Of a DNA stretch of 64,000 bases, positions 10,402 to 21,059 are shown one piece after another (positions within the stretch are counted from its first letter, which is position 1; the number at the start of each line of letters is the position of its first letter). Origin of the DNA: Larix kaempferi (Eukaryota > Streptophyta > Pinopsida > Pinales > Pinaceae); contig BSBM01000307.1 in the NCBI GenBank assembly GCA_027924585.1, positions 18,461,501-18,525,500 of the forward strand, in the 5' to 3' direction. The notes under the pieces were generated by a model. It did no database searches. It saw only the letters and a program-made list of their open reading frames with translations, and had not been told where the DNA came from. A program made the translations under genes and the position numbers.

Positions 10402-11757
10402 GAGACACAGGTTGAGCCCCCAATCCTTACACCAAGACCGAGGGATGCTCCACAAAGGCTAGTGGAGGAAGAACCTGGAATTGAGGGACTCTTGTATGAG
10501 AATGCAATGATGAAAGAGGACCTCCAAGCACTTAGAAGGGAGCTGGAAACTTGGAAGGAAACCTGCAGAAAGTAGGGTGGAATAAAAATGTACACCTTAA
10601 TAGAGGCTGCAGACCAAGTGGAGGAATCAGCTTCTGCTGGAGCTGGAGAAAAGGATGAGCGAATACTCTGCCCCACCTGTGGGGAAATCTTTGAGGAAGC
10701 AGGCCATAAAATTTTACTTAGCACTTATTCAGCACAACAGCCTGTAGCCACAGAAGGGAAAGCAGTGGAAAAAGAAGGTGCTGTCACACAAGAACCAGCA
10801 CTTTTAAACATCCTTGCTGCAGCTGCCACTTCCCATGATGCAAAAATTATAGAACAGATGGGAGAAGAACTTGGAGTGGAGGACGCCCTAGAGATTTATA
10901 AGGAATGTATGGTAACCCCAAAATGCTCCCACGACATAGATATTATAGAACAGATGGGAGAAGAACTGGGAATGAAGGATGCTCTGGAGATTATAAAAGA
11001 ATATAGTGAGACCCCAGAATGTTCCCACGATACAGAGATCATGGAGCCGAAGGATACTCTGGAGGTTAGTGGAGAATTTTATGTTGTAACCCCAGAACGT
11101 TCCCAGGACACAATAATTTTAGAAGAAGAGACGGAAAGGCAGGATAGTGATAAATTGGAACAGGATGCTGCAACACAAGAACCAGCAACCCTGAATATAA
11201 CTGTCCAACCGGCCAAGCAGACAGGAGAAGAAGCTGGGACAGAGGATACTCTGGAATTTAATGATGAACTCTGGGTTGTAACCCCAGAGAACTCCCATGA
11301 TACAGAACTCATAGAAGAGGAGCTGCAGCAAAAGAAGGATGAAGAGGTAAGCTAGGATGTTGTTACACAAGAACCAACATCCTTGGAGGCTGCAGCAAGA
11401 ACTCCTGAATTGCAGTTGGAAGATAACCTGGGAGTGGATATCATCCCTGATAAACAGTGGAGTGAAGATGAACAGGTACAGACACCATGCTCAGGTGACA
11501 CTGAAATCTTGAAGGAGGAGCTGCAAATTGAAAAGGATATCCAGTCTCAGCAGCAGAATGACAAACAAGACACTGTTACACAAGAACCAGTGTCTCCAAA
11601 AGCAATAAAGGTAGCTGTTGAAGAAGGTTTAAGGGATGTTGCTGTTACACAAGAACCAGCAACTCTCCTGTTAAAATTAGATGCGCTGGAAGACACTGTC
11701 CCACAAGAACCAGTGCTTCCACCTCCTAGAGATGTCATTGAGTTGGATTCAGATTGA
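10402..11757 (+). pseudogene. Additional frame of element A, C-terminal acidic repeat part (broken by stops)
   Basis: Same phase as the frame at 9055, with no indel. It is interrupted by TAG 10573-10575 and TAG 11353-11355 and ends with a natural-looking ELDSD tail before TGA at 11755-11757. The open pieces are 10588-11355 (255 codons) and 11383-11757 (124 codons). The region is acidic, with a CPTCGEIF half zinc motif near 10670. Degenerate protein repeats include (V/A)TQEPA(T/L)L, at least six copies, and IIEQMGEELG...ALEI...TPxxSHD, four or five copies. Together with 9055-10401 this implies an ancestral product of about 900 residues. Function unknown; the repeats suggest an extended or scaffold-like region. 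Confidence 0.6.
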
Positions 11758-12012
11758 GGATTTATTTTCAACTCCCCCAGGCATAGCATAAGGAGACTGC
11801 AGAAAGATTCCCACCACACCAAGTGCATTCCCAGATATCAGCAAGTAGCAGTGGAAGGGAAACAGTGAAGTTGGAAGATGCCGGGTTACTCACAGAAGCC
11901 TTTCAAAAGATAGATGAGATGCCTGATTTCCCTACATTCCTTCCTCTCTCCTGGACAGAGCTCAGTTCAAGATTCAGATGCAGGTTGTTGCATGAGGACA
12001 TGCAACAGGATA

Positions 12013-12024
12013 GTTGGGGGGAGA
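12013..12024 (+). promoter_or_regulatory. Polypurine tract of element A
   Basis: GTTGGGGGGAGA directly precedes the TGTTGAGCCC start of the 3' LTR. This is the expected plus-strand primer position. The 250 bases before it (11758-12012) are non-coding. Confidence 0.8.
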
Positions 12025-12338
12025 TGTTGAGCCCATAATTGGCCCTTTTTTATCATCATTTATCATCTTCCCTTCCCTTGTCCTACACCAATTATCTTGG
12101 CAATTAGACTTATTGTCCTTATCTTATTCCCCAATTTACCAAGGTATGGCCGATTATTGTTTTATTGTATTAATACTTATGATTGTGATAATTAAAATCT
12201 GTGCATCTCTTAATTTTTGCTAACATGATGCGACTTATGAAGGTAGTTGAGACAAATAGACTGCAGGAAGATCGGAGCTGAACAAGTCATGAAGAAAGGG
12301 ACGTTCATTGCTTGTAGAAGGTTCCTTGGGGCTCGAAT
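12025..12338 (+). repeat. 3' LTR of element A, left part
   Basis: 314 bp matching 16-329 with four substitutions. It breaks off after GGCTCGAAT, where Copia B begins. The matching position in the intact 5' LTR (329) is the same offset, 314. Confidence 0.95.
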
Positions 12339-12942
12339 TGTTGAGATATTGTAACTTCAAAGAATATTATAATTGTACTTTATTATTCCAGAGATGTTTC
12401 ATTCCTCCGTAAAGATCTTATTGTATATCCGAAGATGTTTATTCCTCCGTCAGAATGTGGTAACTCGGGTTATTAGACTTCCCTAGTGGAGGTCGGCCCT
12501 TTATGTGTTATGTGGGTCAAAGGGTTATTAGACCACCCTAGAGGGGTCAGCCCAGTTAGTTGTAGTGGGGTATTTAACCCATTGGTTAAATAGGAGCCTA
12601 CGTGTACTTGTGTAAAATACATATCAATGAAGTGTATAAATAGAGGAGGTGTGTTCCTCATTTGACACACTCACTCATTCAAGGGAGGCGCACTTTTGGA
12701 GGAGAGGTCTGCTACGGTGGAGAAGGAGATCATGTATTTGGTTTGCATCTTTGTATATTGCTGGTCATCTATATTGAGGAAGCTTTACTGGGTTTTCTAC
12801 CCCATGAGGGTTTCCCAGGATAAATCTCTGTCTCTTGTGTTTATGCTGTGCTTTTTGTTTCTTCAGTGATCCTGTATATGCTATTATTGTGAAATGGAAT
12901 GTAATGCTGCTATTTTCTGTCTTATCATATTGAATTTTAACA
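12339..12942 (+). repeat. 5' LTR of Copia B
   Basis: 604 bp, TG..CA ends, same length as 19337-19940. Contains TATA box TATAAATA at 12635-12642. Related to the 582-bp LTRs of Copia C with clear small differences, so B and C are members of one family. Confidence 0.95.
12635..12642 (+). promoter_or_regulatory. LTR TATA box of Copia B (repeated at 19633-19640)
   Basis: TATAAATAGAGGAGG context, followed by a likely transcription start region. The same motif is found in the LTRs of Copia C at 32141-32148 and 49124-49131. Confidence 0.65.
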
Positions 12943-12954
12943 TGGTATCAGAGC
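12943..12954 (+). promoter_or_regulatory. Primer-binding site of Copia B (initiator tRNA-Met)
   Basis: TGGTATCAGAGC abuts the LTR end. This is the standard PBS of plant Copia elements, complementary to the 3' end of initiator tRNA-Met. Confidence 0.95.
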
Positions 12955-15936
12955 TAACCTGAAGGAAGACAAGGTATGGCAATTACGACACTTGCTTTAC
13001 TTACGACAATTTGAAGGTTAGGGTTTTACATAACAAAAACCAGTCATCGTGGCACTTTCGCTATAACTCCATTTTGGCGAAGGTTCCAGGTATGAAAAGT
13101 TTACAGGTAGAAGATAACATCCCCAGGTACCTTTTGTCCAAAGGGCACCCTCAGATTCGTTGTACTTTATGAGTTATGATCAGTACAAGTTAGGGTTTCT
13201 ACCTCTTCCAGATCTCAGTCAAAATCAGGTGACCTTGGAAAAAAGGTCATAACTTGGGCTAGGAAGCTCCAAATGAAATTTCGTAAAAAGTGACAGGTAG
13301 TACACAGACTGTACTATCTCAAAAAACGTTTTCAGAGGCCGAAGGTGAACCAGTGACACGTGGCACTCCGTACAAGTTCGCTCTCCTGTTTTATCCTATA
13401 AACAGGTCACATTGCGACACTTGGCATAACTCTCTCTCAGGGAGTCCAATTGAGGTCAGACCTGTCAGGATGGAAAGATAACAGGTCGAGCTATCTCAGG
13501 AAAATTTTTCAGACCCCGAAGTTCAAAAAGTGACACGTGGCACTCCGTACAAGTTCGCTCTCCTGTTTTATCCCAAAGCAGGTCACGTTGCGACATTTGG
13601 CATAACTCTCTCTCAGAGAATCCAATTGAGGTCAGACCTATCAGGATGGAAAGATAACAGGTCAGGATATCTCATGAAACTTTTTCAGACCCTGTGGATC
13701 AAAAAGTTCAGAGTTACACCAGAAACAATCAGGTACATATTTCTGTCAAAACAGAATTATTTTTGAGTACCTTCATTCATGGCTTCCGGAATTTAGGGCT
13801 TTGGAGAAAGTTGAAATTTTTGTAATCAGAGACCACGGCTGGATGCTACTCATCAAAATAGAAATTTAGAGACCAAGATCAGAATTTTTGGTTGGGCAGA
13901 AGGCCGGGCTTGATCAAACCCTAGTTCGGGACTTTGATCAAGAAAGTGGAAAATTAGGGCTTCTGTAAAAATGGGAATTTTTGAAATCTGTGACCACGGC
14001 TGGAAGCTCCTCGGAAGAATAGAAGCTTAGAGCTTTGGATCATACATTTTGATTGGGTAGAAGAGTGGGCTTCATCAAACCCCAGTTCAGGGTCACGTCC
14101 AGTGAATCCGGAAGTTTCAAAGACAATTTTGAGGGGTCAAACTTTGGAGATTTCAAAACTGAAGTATGCTAGTTTGATCAGCTCAGCAAGACACATCCTT
14201 CCATCCAGAAGTGTGAAAGTCAAAGATTGAATTTTTAGGGTTTTGCTAGCAAACACTAATCAAGCTCCAGATCAAGTTTCAGGGGGAGTTGAGGCTAAGA
14301 CCTTACATAAGAAGACTACAAAAAGTCTCGACAGGTATGACTTAAGGAGGTTCAGGTATGCCTTGAAATCCGATTCTTGATTAAGTTCATAATGTGTTTG
14401 TCTTCATGTTAGTTATTAGTACAATCTTGATTAATGTTATTAATTGTCTTATCACCCTAGTAACAATATGAATGCATGTGAATGATTTGATTAGGGCTAT
14501 ATGATTGTACTTATGCATTATGGTGTTGTGTGAGGTTGATGTTGTCTGCTAACAAGACACAGGTACATTACAAAAGACAAATCAAGTTCCATGACCATGA
14601 CAACATGAAGAAAAAGACTCTCGAGGTATGTATGACTTTGTTATATTATGTTTAACCTACGAGACATGCAGGTTCTAGCTCAAGATCTCTAAATCATTGA
14701 ATAGATTGTTTAGGTATGTTGTACATAACTAAGCAGGTATACTAATCCAGGTATGTTTTTCTATGTCATGTTAGAATCTTACCTTGTATAAGTATACTTG
14801 CTATGATTGGTTATACTTATTCATAAAGCGAGTAATCAAGGGTTTATGAACATTATGTCTTTTATATTGATTAATGATATGCACAAGTAAAAGAAGACTT
14901 CCCTGAAATATTGAATACTAATGTTTATTCTCTATGATCATGACTATACATATTCAAGATTATTTATAATTAGAATGTTTTGAGAATATACTAATGAATG
15001 TATGTTTGTGTATGAGATAATGAGGATGACACTAGTGCACACTTGAGCATGCACAGTAATACAGAATAAATAGAAGTTCAAAAGCCATATAGAAGATCAA
15101 GCGGGAGGCAACCACACAAACATAAAAGAGAAGTACTTGAGTTGTTATTTGAAATAGTAAATGATATTGCTTGTATTCATATTTGTATTCCTAGAATATA
15201 TTATGCTGAGTGTAAACATTCATAGAGCATTGAACAGTGTACTACTAATATGCATATGATTGGTAAGTTGGACAAACATTCCATTGTTGCTTGTCTAGAA
15301 TGAAACCTCTTTGCTGACATGCTGAGAGCTGTGCACACTCTCAATAGCATGTTCTGGTAGAGATGGAAGGCATCTAGATAGCCACTGTATGCATACAAGA
15401 TATGGGAAAGTGTTGTACCAAAGTATTGGTCAAAATAGTTGCATAACTATGTAAATGATATCTGTATGCATAATAGGTTATCATGATTACATGATTATGA
15501 AGTATTACTAATCATGTACTTAACTTGTTTTGTAGGAAAGATCATGAAGAATGATGAACACCGAACAAGTGATGGATGTTCAACAAGAAGATTTACAAAC
15601 CAAACAAAATATAGAAGGCTCATGGCTAGAAGATTCTCTTAGAAAGAGGAAAGAGAACCTTAATAAGATGTTTTGCTCCAAGGGACTAGATAAGACCATT
15701 CCCTTAATAATGTAATCAGGTTCTGCATGGGTTCCCAGGTTCAGTAGTCAATTGATGAGCTTAATGATCATCATGGGTGATGTGGAATGCAAGAAGGAAC
15801 TCACCACAGAGTTCAAATGATTTTTTGAGGCTCATATTAGTAGACCCATTTGACGAGAGATGGCACAGATAGATATGCAGAAGATCACTCAATGCTGAGT
15901 GTGAATAATGGACAATTGACAGCTTCATGACAAAGC
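12955..15936 (+). other. Non-coding 5' internal region of Copia B
   Basis: About 3 kb where gag, protease and integrase should be. No long frame and no recognisable Copia motif. A direct repeat with period about 179 occurs at 13352 and 13531 (GTGACACGTGGCACTCCG core); Copia C keeps one copy near 32838. Much of this region aligns by eye to Copia C at 32440-33379 and 43655-45480, so it belongs to the family and is not random insertion. GTATG-rich stretches near 14620-14760 (AGGTATGT) resemble splice donors, but I cannot support an intron. Confidence 0.7.
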
Positions 15937-16962
15937 TTGGGATTTACCAGAAATAAAGTTGTCCCTAACCTTTACCTTAAGGTTGTGGATGATGAACCTA
16001 ACATACCATTATTGCATGACGATGATCTCTTTCTGACAAGGAATGAGAAACAGGTCATGAAAATGGCTGCAGAAATGAAAATGAAAGATCTCGGATTAAT
16101 GCACTACTTCTTAGGTCTAGAAGTATGGCAAGATCCAAAAGGAATCTTTTAAATCAAGGTAAGTATGCTGTGAAGTTTCTAAAAAGATTTGATATGTTGG
16201 AGTATAAAGCCATGGCCACTCCCATGGACTCCAACTTGAAGTTATTAGTTAATGACTCATCGTATTTAGTGGACCTAACCCTTTATAGACAAATTATTGA
16301 GTCATTGATGTGTCTAAACGAATACTAGGTTAGATATATGCCTTGCTGCAATTACCCTAAGTCAGTATCTAGTAGAATCTAGAAAGGTTCACTTAATGAC
16401 TACAAAGCATGTAGTGAGGAACCTAAAAGGTACAATAGATTTTGGTCCATATTATCTTGGAGGTCATGAACTCCGTTTACATGGTTACTCAGATTCTGAT
16501 TGGGCAGGAAGTGCCTCAGATAGAAAGAGTACATCAGGTGGATGTTATAGTCTTGAATCTGCCATGATCTCATGGTTCAGCAAGAAACATTCTAGTGTGG
16601 CTCTCAGTACTGCTGAAGCAGAACATATGGCTGTCTGCTCTGCCAGCTGTGAAGCAGTATGGCTTTAGAAGCTTTGGAGTGTTTGACTTAGAAATGGATC
16701 CCACTGTGATTATGTGACTGAAAATCTTGTGTTCCATGATAAGTCAAAACACATAGAGATTCGGTACTTCTATATACGAGATATGGTGCAAAGAGGAGCT
16801 ATCAAGCTTGTATATATAAGCACTAAGGATCAGATTGCTGATATCTTGACTAAACCTCTGTCTCGAGTAAAGTTCGAACACTTCCGAGACAAGCTTGGTA
16901 TAGGACCCTCCTCGAAAGGGGGAGTAGCACAGCATCCGATAACAAGTCTATCTCATCAATGA
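15937..16962 (+). pseudogene. Copia RT C-terminus and RNase H remnant, Copia B
   Basis: The product resembles the end of a plant Copia pol. The RT segment has MKDLGLMHYFLGLEVW near 16080. The RNase H segment has GYSDSDWAG, DRKSTSGG and STAEAE motifs at 16480-16625. The final piece at 16714-16962 has KHIEIRYFYIRDMVQRGA and DILTKPLSRVKFEHFRDKLG. It is broken: stop at 16150-16152, a change of frame for 16125-16328, and a stop at 16666-16668. The catalytic YVDD of RT is replaced by HDDD near 16009-16032. The enzyme cannot function. Everything upstream of the RT palm is missing. Confidence 0.9.
16915..16924 (+). promoter_or_regulatory. Relic internal polypurine tract (AAAGGGGGAG), Copia B
   Basis: The motif sits right after the end of RNase H, where a normal Copia element has its polypurine tract followed at once by the 3' LTR. 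Here it is followed by TAGCACAGC and 2.4 kb of tandem repeats. Copia C has the same relic at 46359-46368 in the same CCTCCTCG context. Confidence 0.7.
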
Positions 16963-17029
16963 TGAGCTTACCTATTTACTGCACTTAGCTACCTAGAATT
17001 ATTTAGATTTAGGACTCTTATATTCTTTC

Positions 17030-17440
17030 TTTTGATGATAGATGTATACATGCTTTTGATGATAGTTTCTGATGATAGATGTATACATGCTTTTGATGTT
17101 AGTTTTTGATGATAGATGTATACATGCTTTTGGATATACATGTTTTGATGATGATGATACATGTTGTGGTTATACATGTTTTGATGATGGTGATACATGA
17201 TTGTGATTATACATGTTTTGATGATGATGATACATGTTGTGGTTATACATGTTTTGATGATGATGATACATGTTGTGGTTATACATGTTTTGATGATGGT
17301 GATACATGTTGTGATTATACATGTTTTGATGATGATGATACATGTTGTGATTATACATGTTTTGATGATGATGATACATGTTGTGATTATACATGTTTTG
17401 ATGATAAGGATACATGTTCTGTTATACATGTTGTGAAGGG
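17030..17440 (+). repeat. Tandem array, about 36-bp units (ATACATGTTTTGATGATG core), Copia B
   Basis: About ten units of TTATACATGTTTTGATGATGrTGATACATGTTGT type. TGATACATG and TACATG words repeat throughout. A looser set of GATGTATACATGCTTTTGATG units precedes them at 17030-17135. Frames through this array give His/Asp/Met-rich peptides that are artefacts. Confidence 0.85.
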
Positions 17441-18570
17441 ATTGCATCATTCCTGGACTTCAGTCCTAAAGAAGAGCCGTAGACGTATGTCTTCGATAAT
17501 GAAGTTCTTGATGAACATGTGAAGGGATTGGATCATCCCTAGACTTTCAGTCCTAAAGAGAGCCGTAGACGTGATGTCTCCGAGAATGAAGTCCTTAGTG
17601 GACAGTTGAGGGGATTGGATCATCCCTGGACTTTCATTCCTAAAGAGAGCCGTAGACGTGAGGTCTCCGAGAATGAAGTCCTTAGTGGACAGTTGAGGGG
17701 ATTGGATCATCCCTGGACTTTCAGTCCTAAAGAGAGCCGTAGACATGAGGTCTCCGAGAATGAAGTCCTTAGTGGACAGTTGAAGGGATTGGATCATCCC
17801 TGGACTTTCAGTCCTAAAGAGAGCCGTAGACGTGAGGTCTCCGAGAATGAAGTCCTTAGTGGACAGTTGAGGGGATTGGATCATCCCTGGACTTTCAGTC
17901 CTAAAGAGAGCCGTAGACGTGAGGTCTCCGAGAATGAAGTCCTTAGTGGACAGTTGAGGGGATTGGATCATCCCTGGACTTTCAGTCCGAAAGAAGAGCC
18001 GTAGACGTATGTCTTCGAGAATGAAGGGATTGGATCATTCCTGGACTTCAGTCCGAAAGAAGAGCCGTAGACGTATGTCTTCGAGAATGAAGGGATTGGA
18101 TCATTCCTGGACTTCAGTCCGAAAGAAGAGCCGTAGATGTATGTCTTCGAGAATGAAGGGATTGGATCATTCCTGGACTTCAGTCCGAAAGAAGAGCCGT
18201 AGACGTATGTCTTCGAGAATGAAGGGATTGGATCATTCCTGGACTTCAGTCTGAAAGAAGAGCCGTAGACGTATGTCTTCGATAATGAAGGGATTGGATC
18301 ATTCCTGGACTTCAGTCCGAAAGAAGAGCCGTAGACGTATGTCTTCGAGAATGAAGGGATTGGATCATTCCTGGACTTCAGTCCGAAAGAAGAGCCGTAG
18401 ACGTATGTCTTCGATAATGAAGGGATTGGATCATTCCTGGACTTCAGTCCGAAAGAAGAGCCGTAGACGTATGTCTTCGATAATGAAGGGATTGGATCAT
18501 TCCTGGACTTCAGTCCGAAAGAAGAGCCGTAGACGTATGTCTTCGAGAATGAAGTCCTTGGTGGACGGTT
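17441..18570 (+). repeat. Minisatellite of 87-bp and 66-bp units, Copia B
   Basis: First about six units of 87 bp (17516-17990; GTCTCCGAGAATGAAGTCC positions 87 apart), then about nine units of 66 bp (17990-18560; ATGTCTTCGAGAATGAAG 66 apart). Both share GGATTGGATCAT...GGACTT...AGAGCCGTAGACGT. The 66-bp unit looks like the 87-bp unit lacking the GTCCTTAGTGGACAGTTGAG block. Since 87 and 66 are multiples of three, frames stay open on both strands, which explains the repetitive 'proteins' seen there. Confidence 0.9.
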
Positions 18571-18739
18571 GAGGATTAAGTCATCCTTGGACGTAGGTCC
18601 TAAAAGCACGGTGAAGGATTGGATCATCCTTGGCCTTTGGTCCTGTAAACTGAGCCGTAGACGTGAGGTCTCCGAGAACATGATAGGACTGGATCGTCCC
18701 TGGACTTTGGTTCAAAAGGTACATGACTGGTTTACATCA
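18571..18739 (+). repeat. Degenerate end of the minisatellite, Copia B
   Basis: Diverged partial units (CCTTGGACGTAGGTCC and similar) lead into the GAT-rich array. Confidence 0.6.
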
Positions 18740-19160
18740 TTCATTGATGATGACGATGTTCGTGTAATGACGATGACGATGTTCGTGTAATGACGATGCT
18801 GATGATCATGCGATGACGATGCTGATGATCGTGTGATGACGATGCTGATGATCGTGCGATGACGATGCTGATGATCGTGTGATGACGATGCTGATGATCG
18901 TGCGATGACGATGCTGATGATCGTGCGATGACGATGCTGATGATCGTGTGATGATGATGTTGATCGTGATGCTGATGTTGATAATCGTGTGATGATGATG
19001 CTGATGATCATGTGATGACGATGTTGATCATAATACTGTTGATCGTGTGATGATGATGTTGATCATGATGCTGTTGATCGTGTGATGATGATGTTGATCG
19101 TGATGCTGATGATCGTATGATGACGATGCTGTTGATCGTGTGTTGACGATGCTGATGATT
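18740..19160 (+). repeat. GAT-rich tandem array, 23-bp unit, Copia B
   Basis: Units of GATGACGATGCTGATGATCGTG type with period 23 bp, becoming irregular towards the end. A similar array sits at the same place in Copia C (48370-48610). The following 167 bases to the polypurine tract are unique and shared with C (CCAGTAACTG, AGAAAGCTTCC). Confidence 0.85.
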
Positions 19161-19327
19161 GAGTACTATCAACTCTGATGATGTTGATGTTCCAGTATTG
19201 AAGATGTTCCAGTAACTGGTTGAGTTACTGATGATGTTGAGAAAGCTTCCAATGATTTATAGATGTATCATGTATGATGTTGATGACTCCTTGCTCGTGC
19301 AGGTGCTGTTATAATATCCTTCTTGTT

Positions 19328-19336
19328 AAGGGGGAG
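19328..19336 (+). promoter_or_regulatory. Working polypurine tract of Copia B
   Basis: AAGGGGGAG abuts the 3' LTR start. Confidence 0.85.
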
Positions 19337-19940
19337 TGTTGAGATATTGTAACTTCAAAGAATATTATAATTGTACTTTATTATTCCGGAGATGTTTCAT
19401 TCCCCCGTAAAGATCTTATTGTATATCCGAAGATGTTTATTCCTCCGTCAGAATGTGGTAACTCGGGTTATTAGACTTCCCTAGTGGAGGTCGGCCCTTT
19501 ATGTGTTATGTGGGTCAAAGGGTTATTAGACCACCCTAGAGGGGTTGGCCCAGTTAGTTGTAGTGGGGTATTTAACCCATTGGTTAAATAGGAGCCTACG
19601 TGTACTTGTGTAAAATACATATCAATGAAGTGTATAAATAGAGGAGGTGTGTTCCTCATTTGACACACTCACTCATTCAAGGGAGGCGCACTTTTGGAGG
19701 AGAGGTCTGCTACGGTGGAGAAGGAGATCATGTCTTTGGTTTGCATCTTTGTATATTGCTGGTCATCTATATTGAGGAAGCTTTACTGGGTTTTCTACCC
19801 CATGAGGGTTTCCCAGGATAAATCTCCGTCTCTTGTGTTTATGCTGTGCTTGTTGTTTCTTCAGTGATCCTGTATATGCTATTATTGTGAAATGGAATGT
19901 AATGCTGCTATTTTATGTCTTAGCATATTGAATTTTAACA
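19337..19940 (+). repeat. 3' LTR of Copia B
   Basis: 604 bp, TGTTGAGATATT to TTTTAACA, followed by target duplication CGAAT at 19941-19945. Confidence 0.95.
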
Positions 19941-19945
19941 CGAAT

Positions 19946-21054
19946 CAGCAATCAAGGCACAGTTGTGACAGGGAAGTTGTAACAGAAATTGCTATCTTAA
20001 GTATGTCGATGCTCGAGTCCAGCTGTGAGCTGGAAGGATCGCCACTCTTGGGGCAATTAATAACTCTCTCATATTTGGATATTTCTGTTCTGCCACGCAT
20101 TGTAATAGCTAGATTATTTAGGGCGCCTAAAGATCAGAGATCTTCATGGCTTCCCAATTATAGGATTAGATGTTACAAGTTGTATGTATAAATATGGGGA
20201 GTTGCCTCGACCAAGGGGTTGGACAGCAAACAATTAATTTATTTTGTATTAGCAGCCAAGCCAAACTGTGTACTCATTCTTCTGTTAATATAAGTGGCTA
20301 CTTTTGAGTTAAAGAGAGTGTTGTTCAACCAGCGTCTCTGTGTGAAGACTGGGCCCGTCTTCCACAGAGATTGCTGAGTTAAATTAGGATTTCATCTTTC
20401 TTGTTGTGTGATGCTTTGTTCTTTCTTTTGTACGCAGCAGCAATATTTATTGTGTGGATTTCTCAGTAAAAGATTACATTTCTGTGAGATTGGTGAATGG
20501 TATAGAATAACAGTTGACTGAGTCAGGGTTGCTTTACATATTTCAATTTCTTTTCACACTACCGTGTTCATCCTACGGTTGAGACGTGATCCCAGGAGCT
20601 CTTACAATTTAGCTTTCCTGTTATGTGTTGATTGATTTTTATTTCACAATTCAGTTTCTTAGAACAGTTGCTTCAGTTCCTTTCATTTGAAATTCTAGAG
20701 TAATGTTCAGTTCATGCTTTATGATTTCCAGCTTGAGTGGATTAGACAAGTGATTATTTTAGAATACGAATGACATATTCTTTTTGCAATCGTTGATTAG
20801 ATCTGATATCATTTCTTCTTGATGCATAATAGAAAAGAATTATAGTATAGCAGTTAGAAGGCAATTGGGATTGCATAGATTCTTGGGATGAACATGGATG
20901 ATAGAAGATAAAAGTATTCACTTCTAATGGTTTTGTGTTTAAGCATATATTGTGCACTTATCCTTTGAAATAAAAAGACTTTCTCGGGTTGACAATAAAT
21001 TTCATATGCTCTGTGTGTTTGATATTAATTTATCTGCAAATAGAGTGCTTGACA
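19946..21054 (+). repeat. 3' LTR of element A, right part
   Basis: 1,109 bp matching 330-1438. It resumes with CAGCAATCAAGG immediately after the CGAAT duplication of B and ends GCTTGACA, followed by target duplication ATGCA. Confidence 0.95.
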
Positions 21055-21059
21055 ATGCA
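21055..21059. repeat. Target-site duplication of element A, right copy
   Basis: ATGCA, identical to 11-15. Confidence 0.9.

Larger units (their letters stand above)
12339..19940 (+). mobile_element. Copia B: non-autonomous Ty1/copia element nested in the 3' LTR of A
   Basis: 7,602 bp bounded by 604-bp LTRs that start TGTTGAGATATTG and end TTTTAACA. The 5-bp target duplication CGAAT is at 12334-12338 and 19941-19945. PBS TGGTATCAGAGC (initiator tRNA-Met) follows the 5' LTR, and polypurine tract AAGGGGGAG precedes the 3' LTR. The only coding trace is the C-terminal end of a Copia pol (part of RT, and RNase H) at 15937-16962. Gag, protease and integrase are absent. About 2.4 kb of tandem arrays lie between RNase H and the 3' LTR. 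The LTRs differ at about 9 of 604 sites. Its mobility with such a deleted pol implies help in trans. Confidence 0.95.
16..21054 (+). mobile_element. Element A: complete Athila-like Ty3/gypsy LTR retrotransposon, interrupted by Copia B
   Basis: The element begins TGTTGAGCCC and ends GCTTGACA, with long LTRs at 16-1438 and 12025-21054. The second LTR is split by Copia B. A 5-bp target duplication ATGCA flanks it at 11-15 and 21055-21059. Order inside: tRNA-Asp-type PBS, gag, protease, RT, RNase H, integrase, a GCAGCTGCAAC-rich minisatellite, a long additional frame, and a polypurine tract. The order RT-RNase H-integrase defines Ty3/gypsy. The tRNA-Asp PBS, the DLGA-type protease motif and the FMDDF RT motif point to the Athila/Tat side of the family. 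LTRs differ at about 17 of 1,423 positions by hand count, so insertion is fairly recent. Without B the element is about 13.4 kb. Its frames carry nonsense mutations only. Confidence 0.95.

Noticed and set aside
17606-18681. Long repetitive frames with 29- and 22-residue periods on both strands
   Set aside because: Unit lengths of 87 and 66 bp are multiples of three, so frames stay open automatically. No start, no domain, and the units differ in Copia C.
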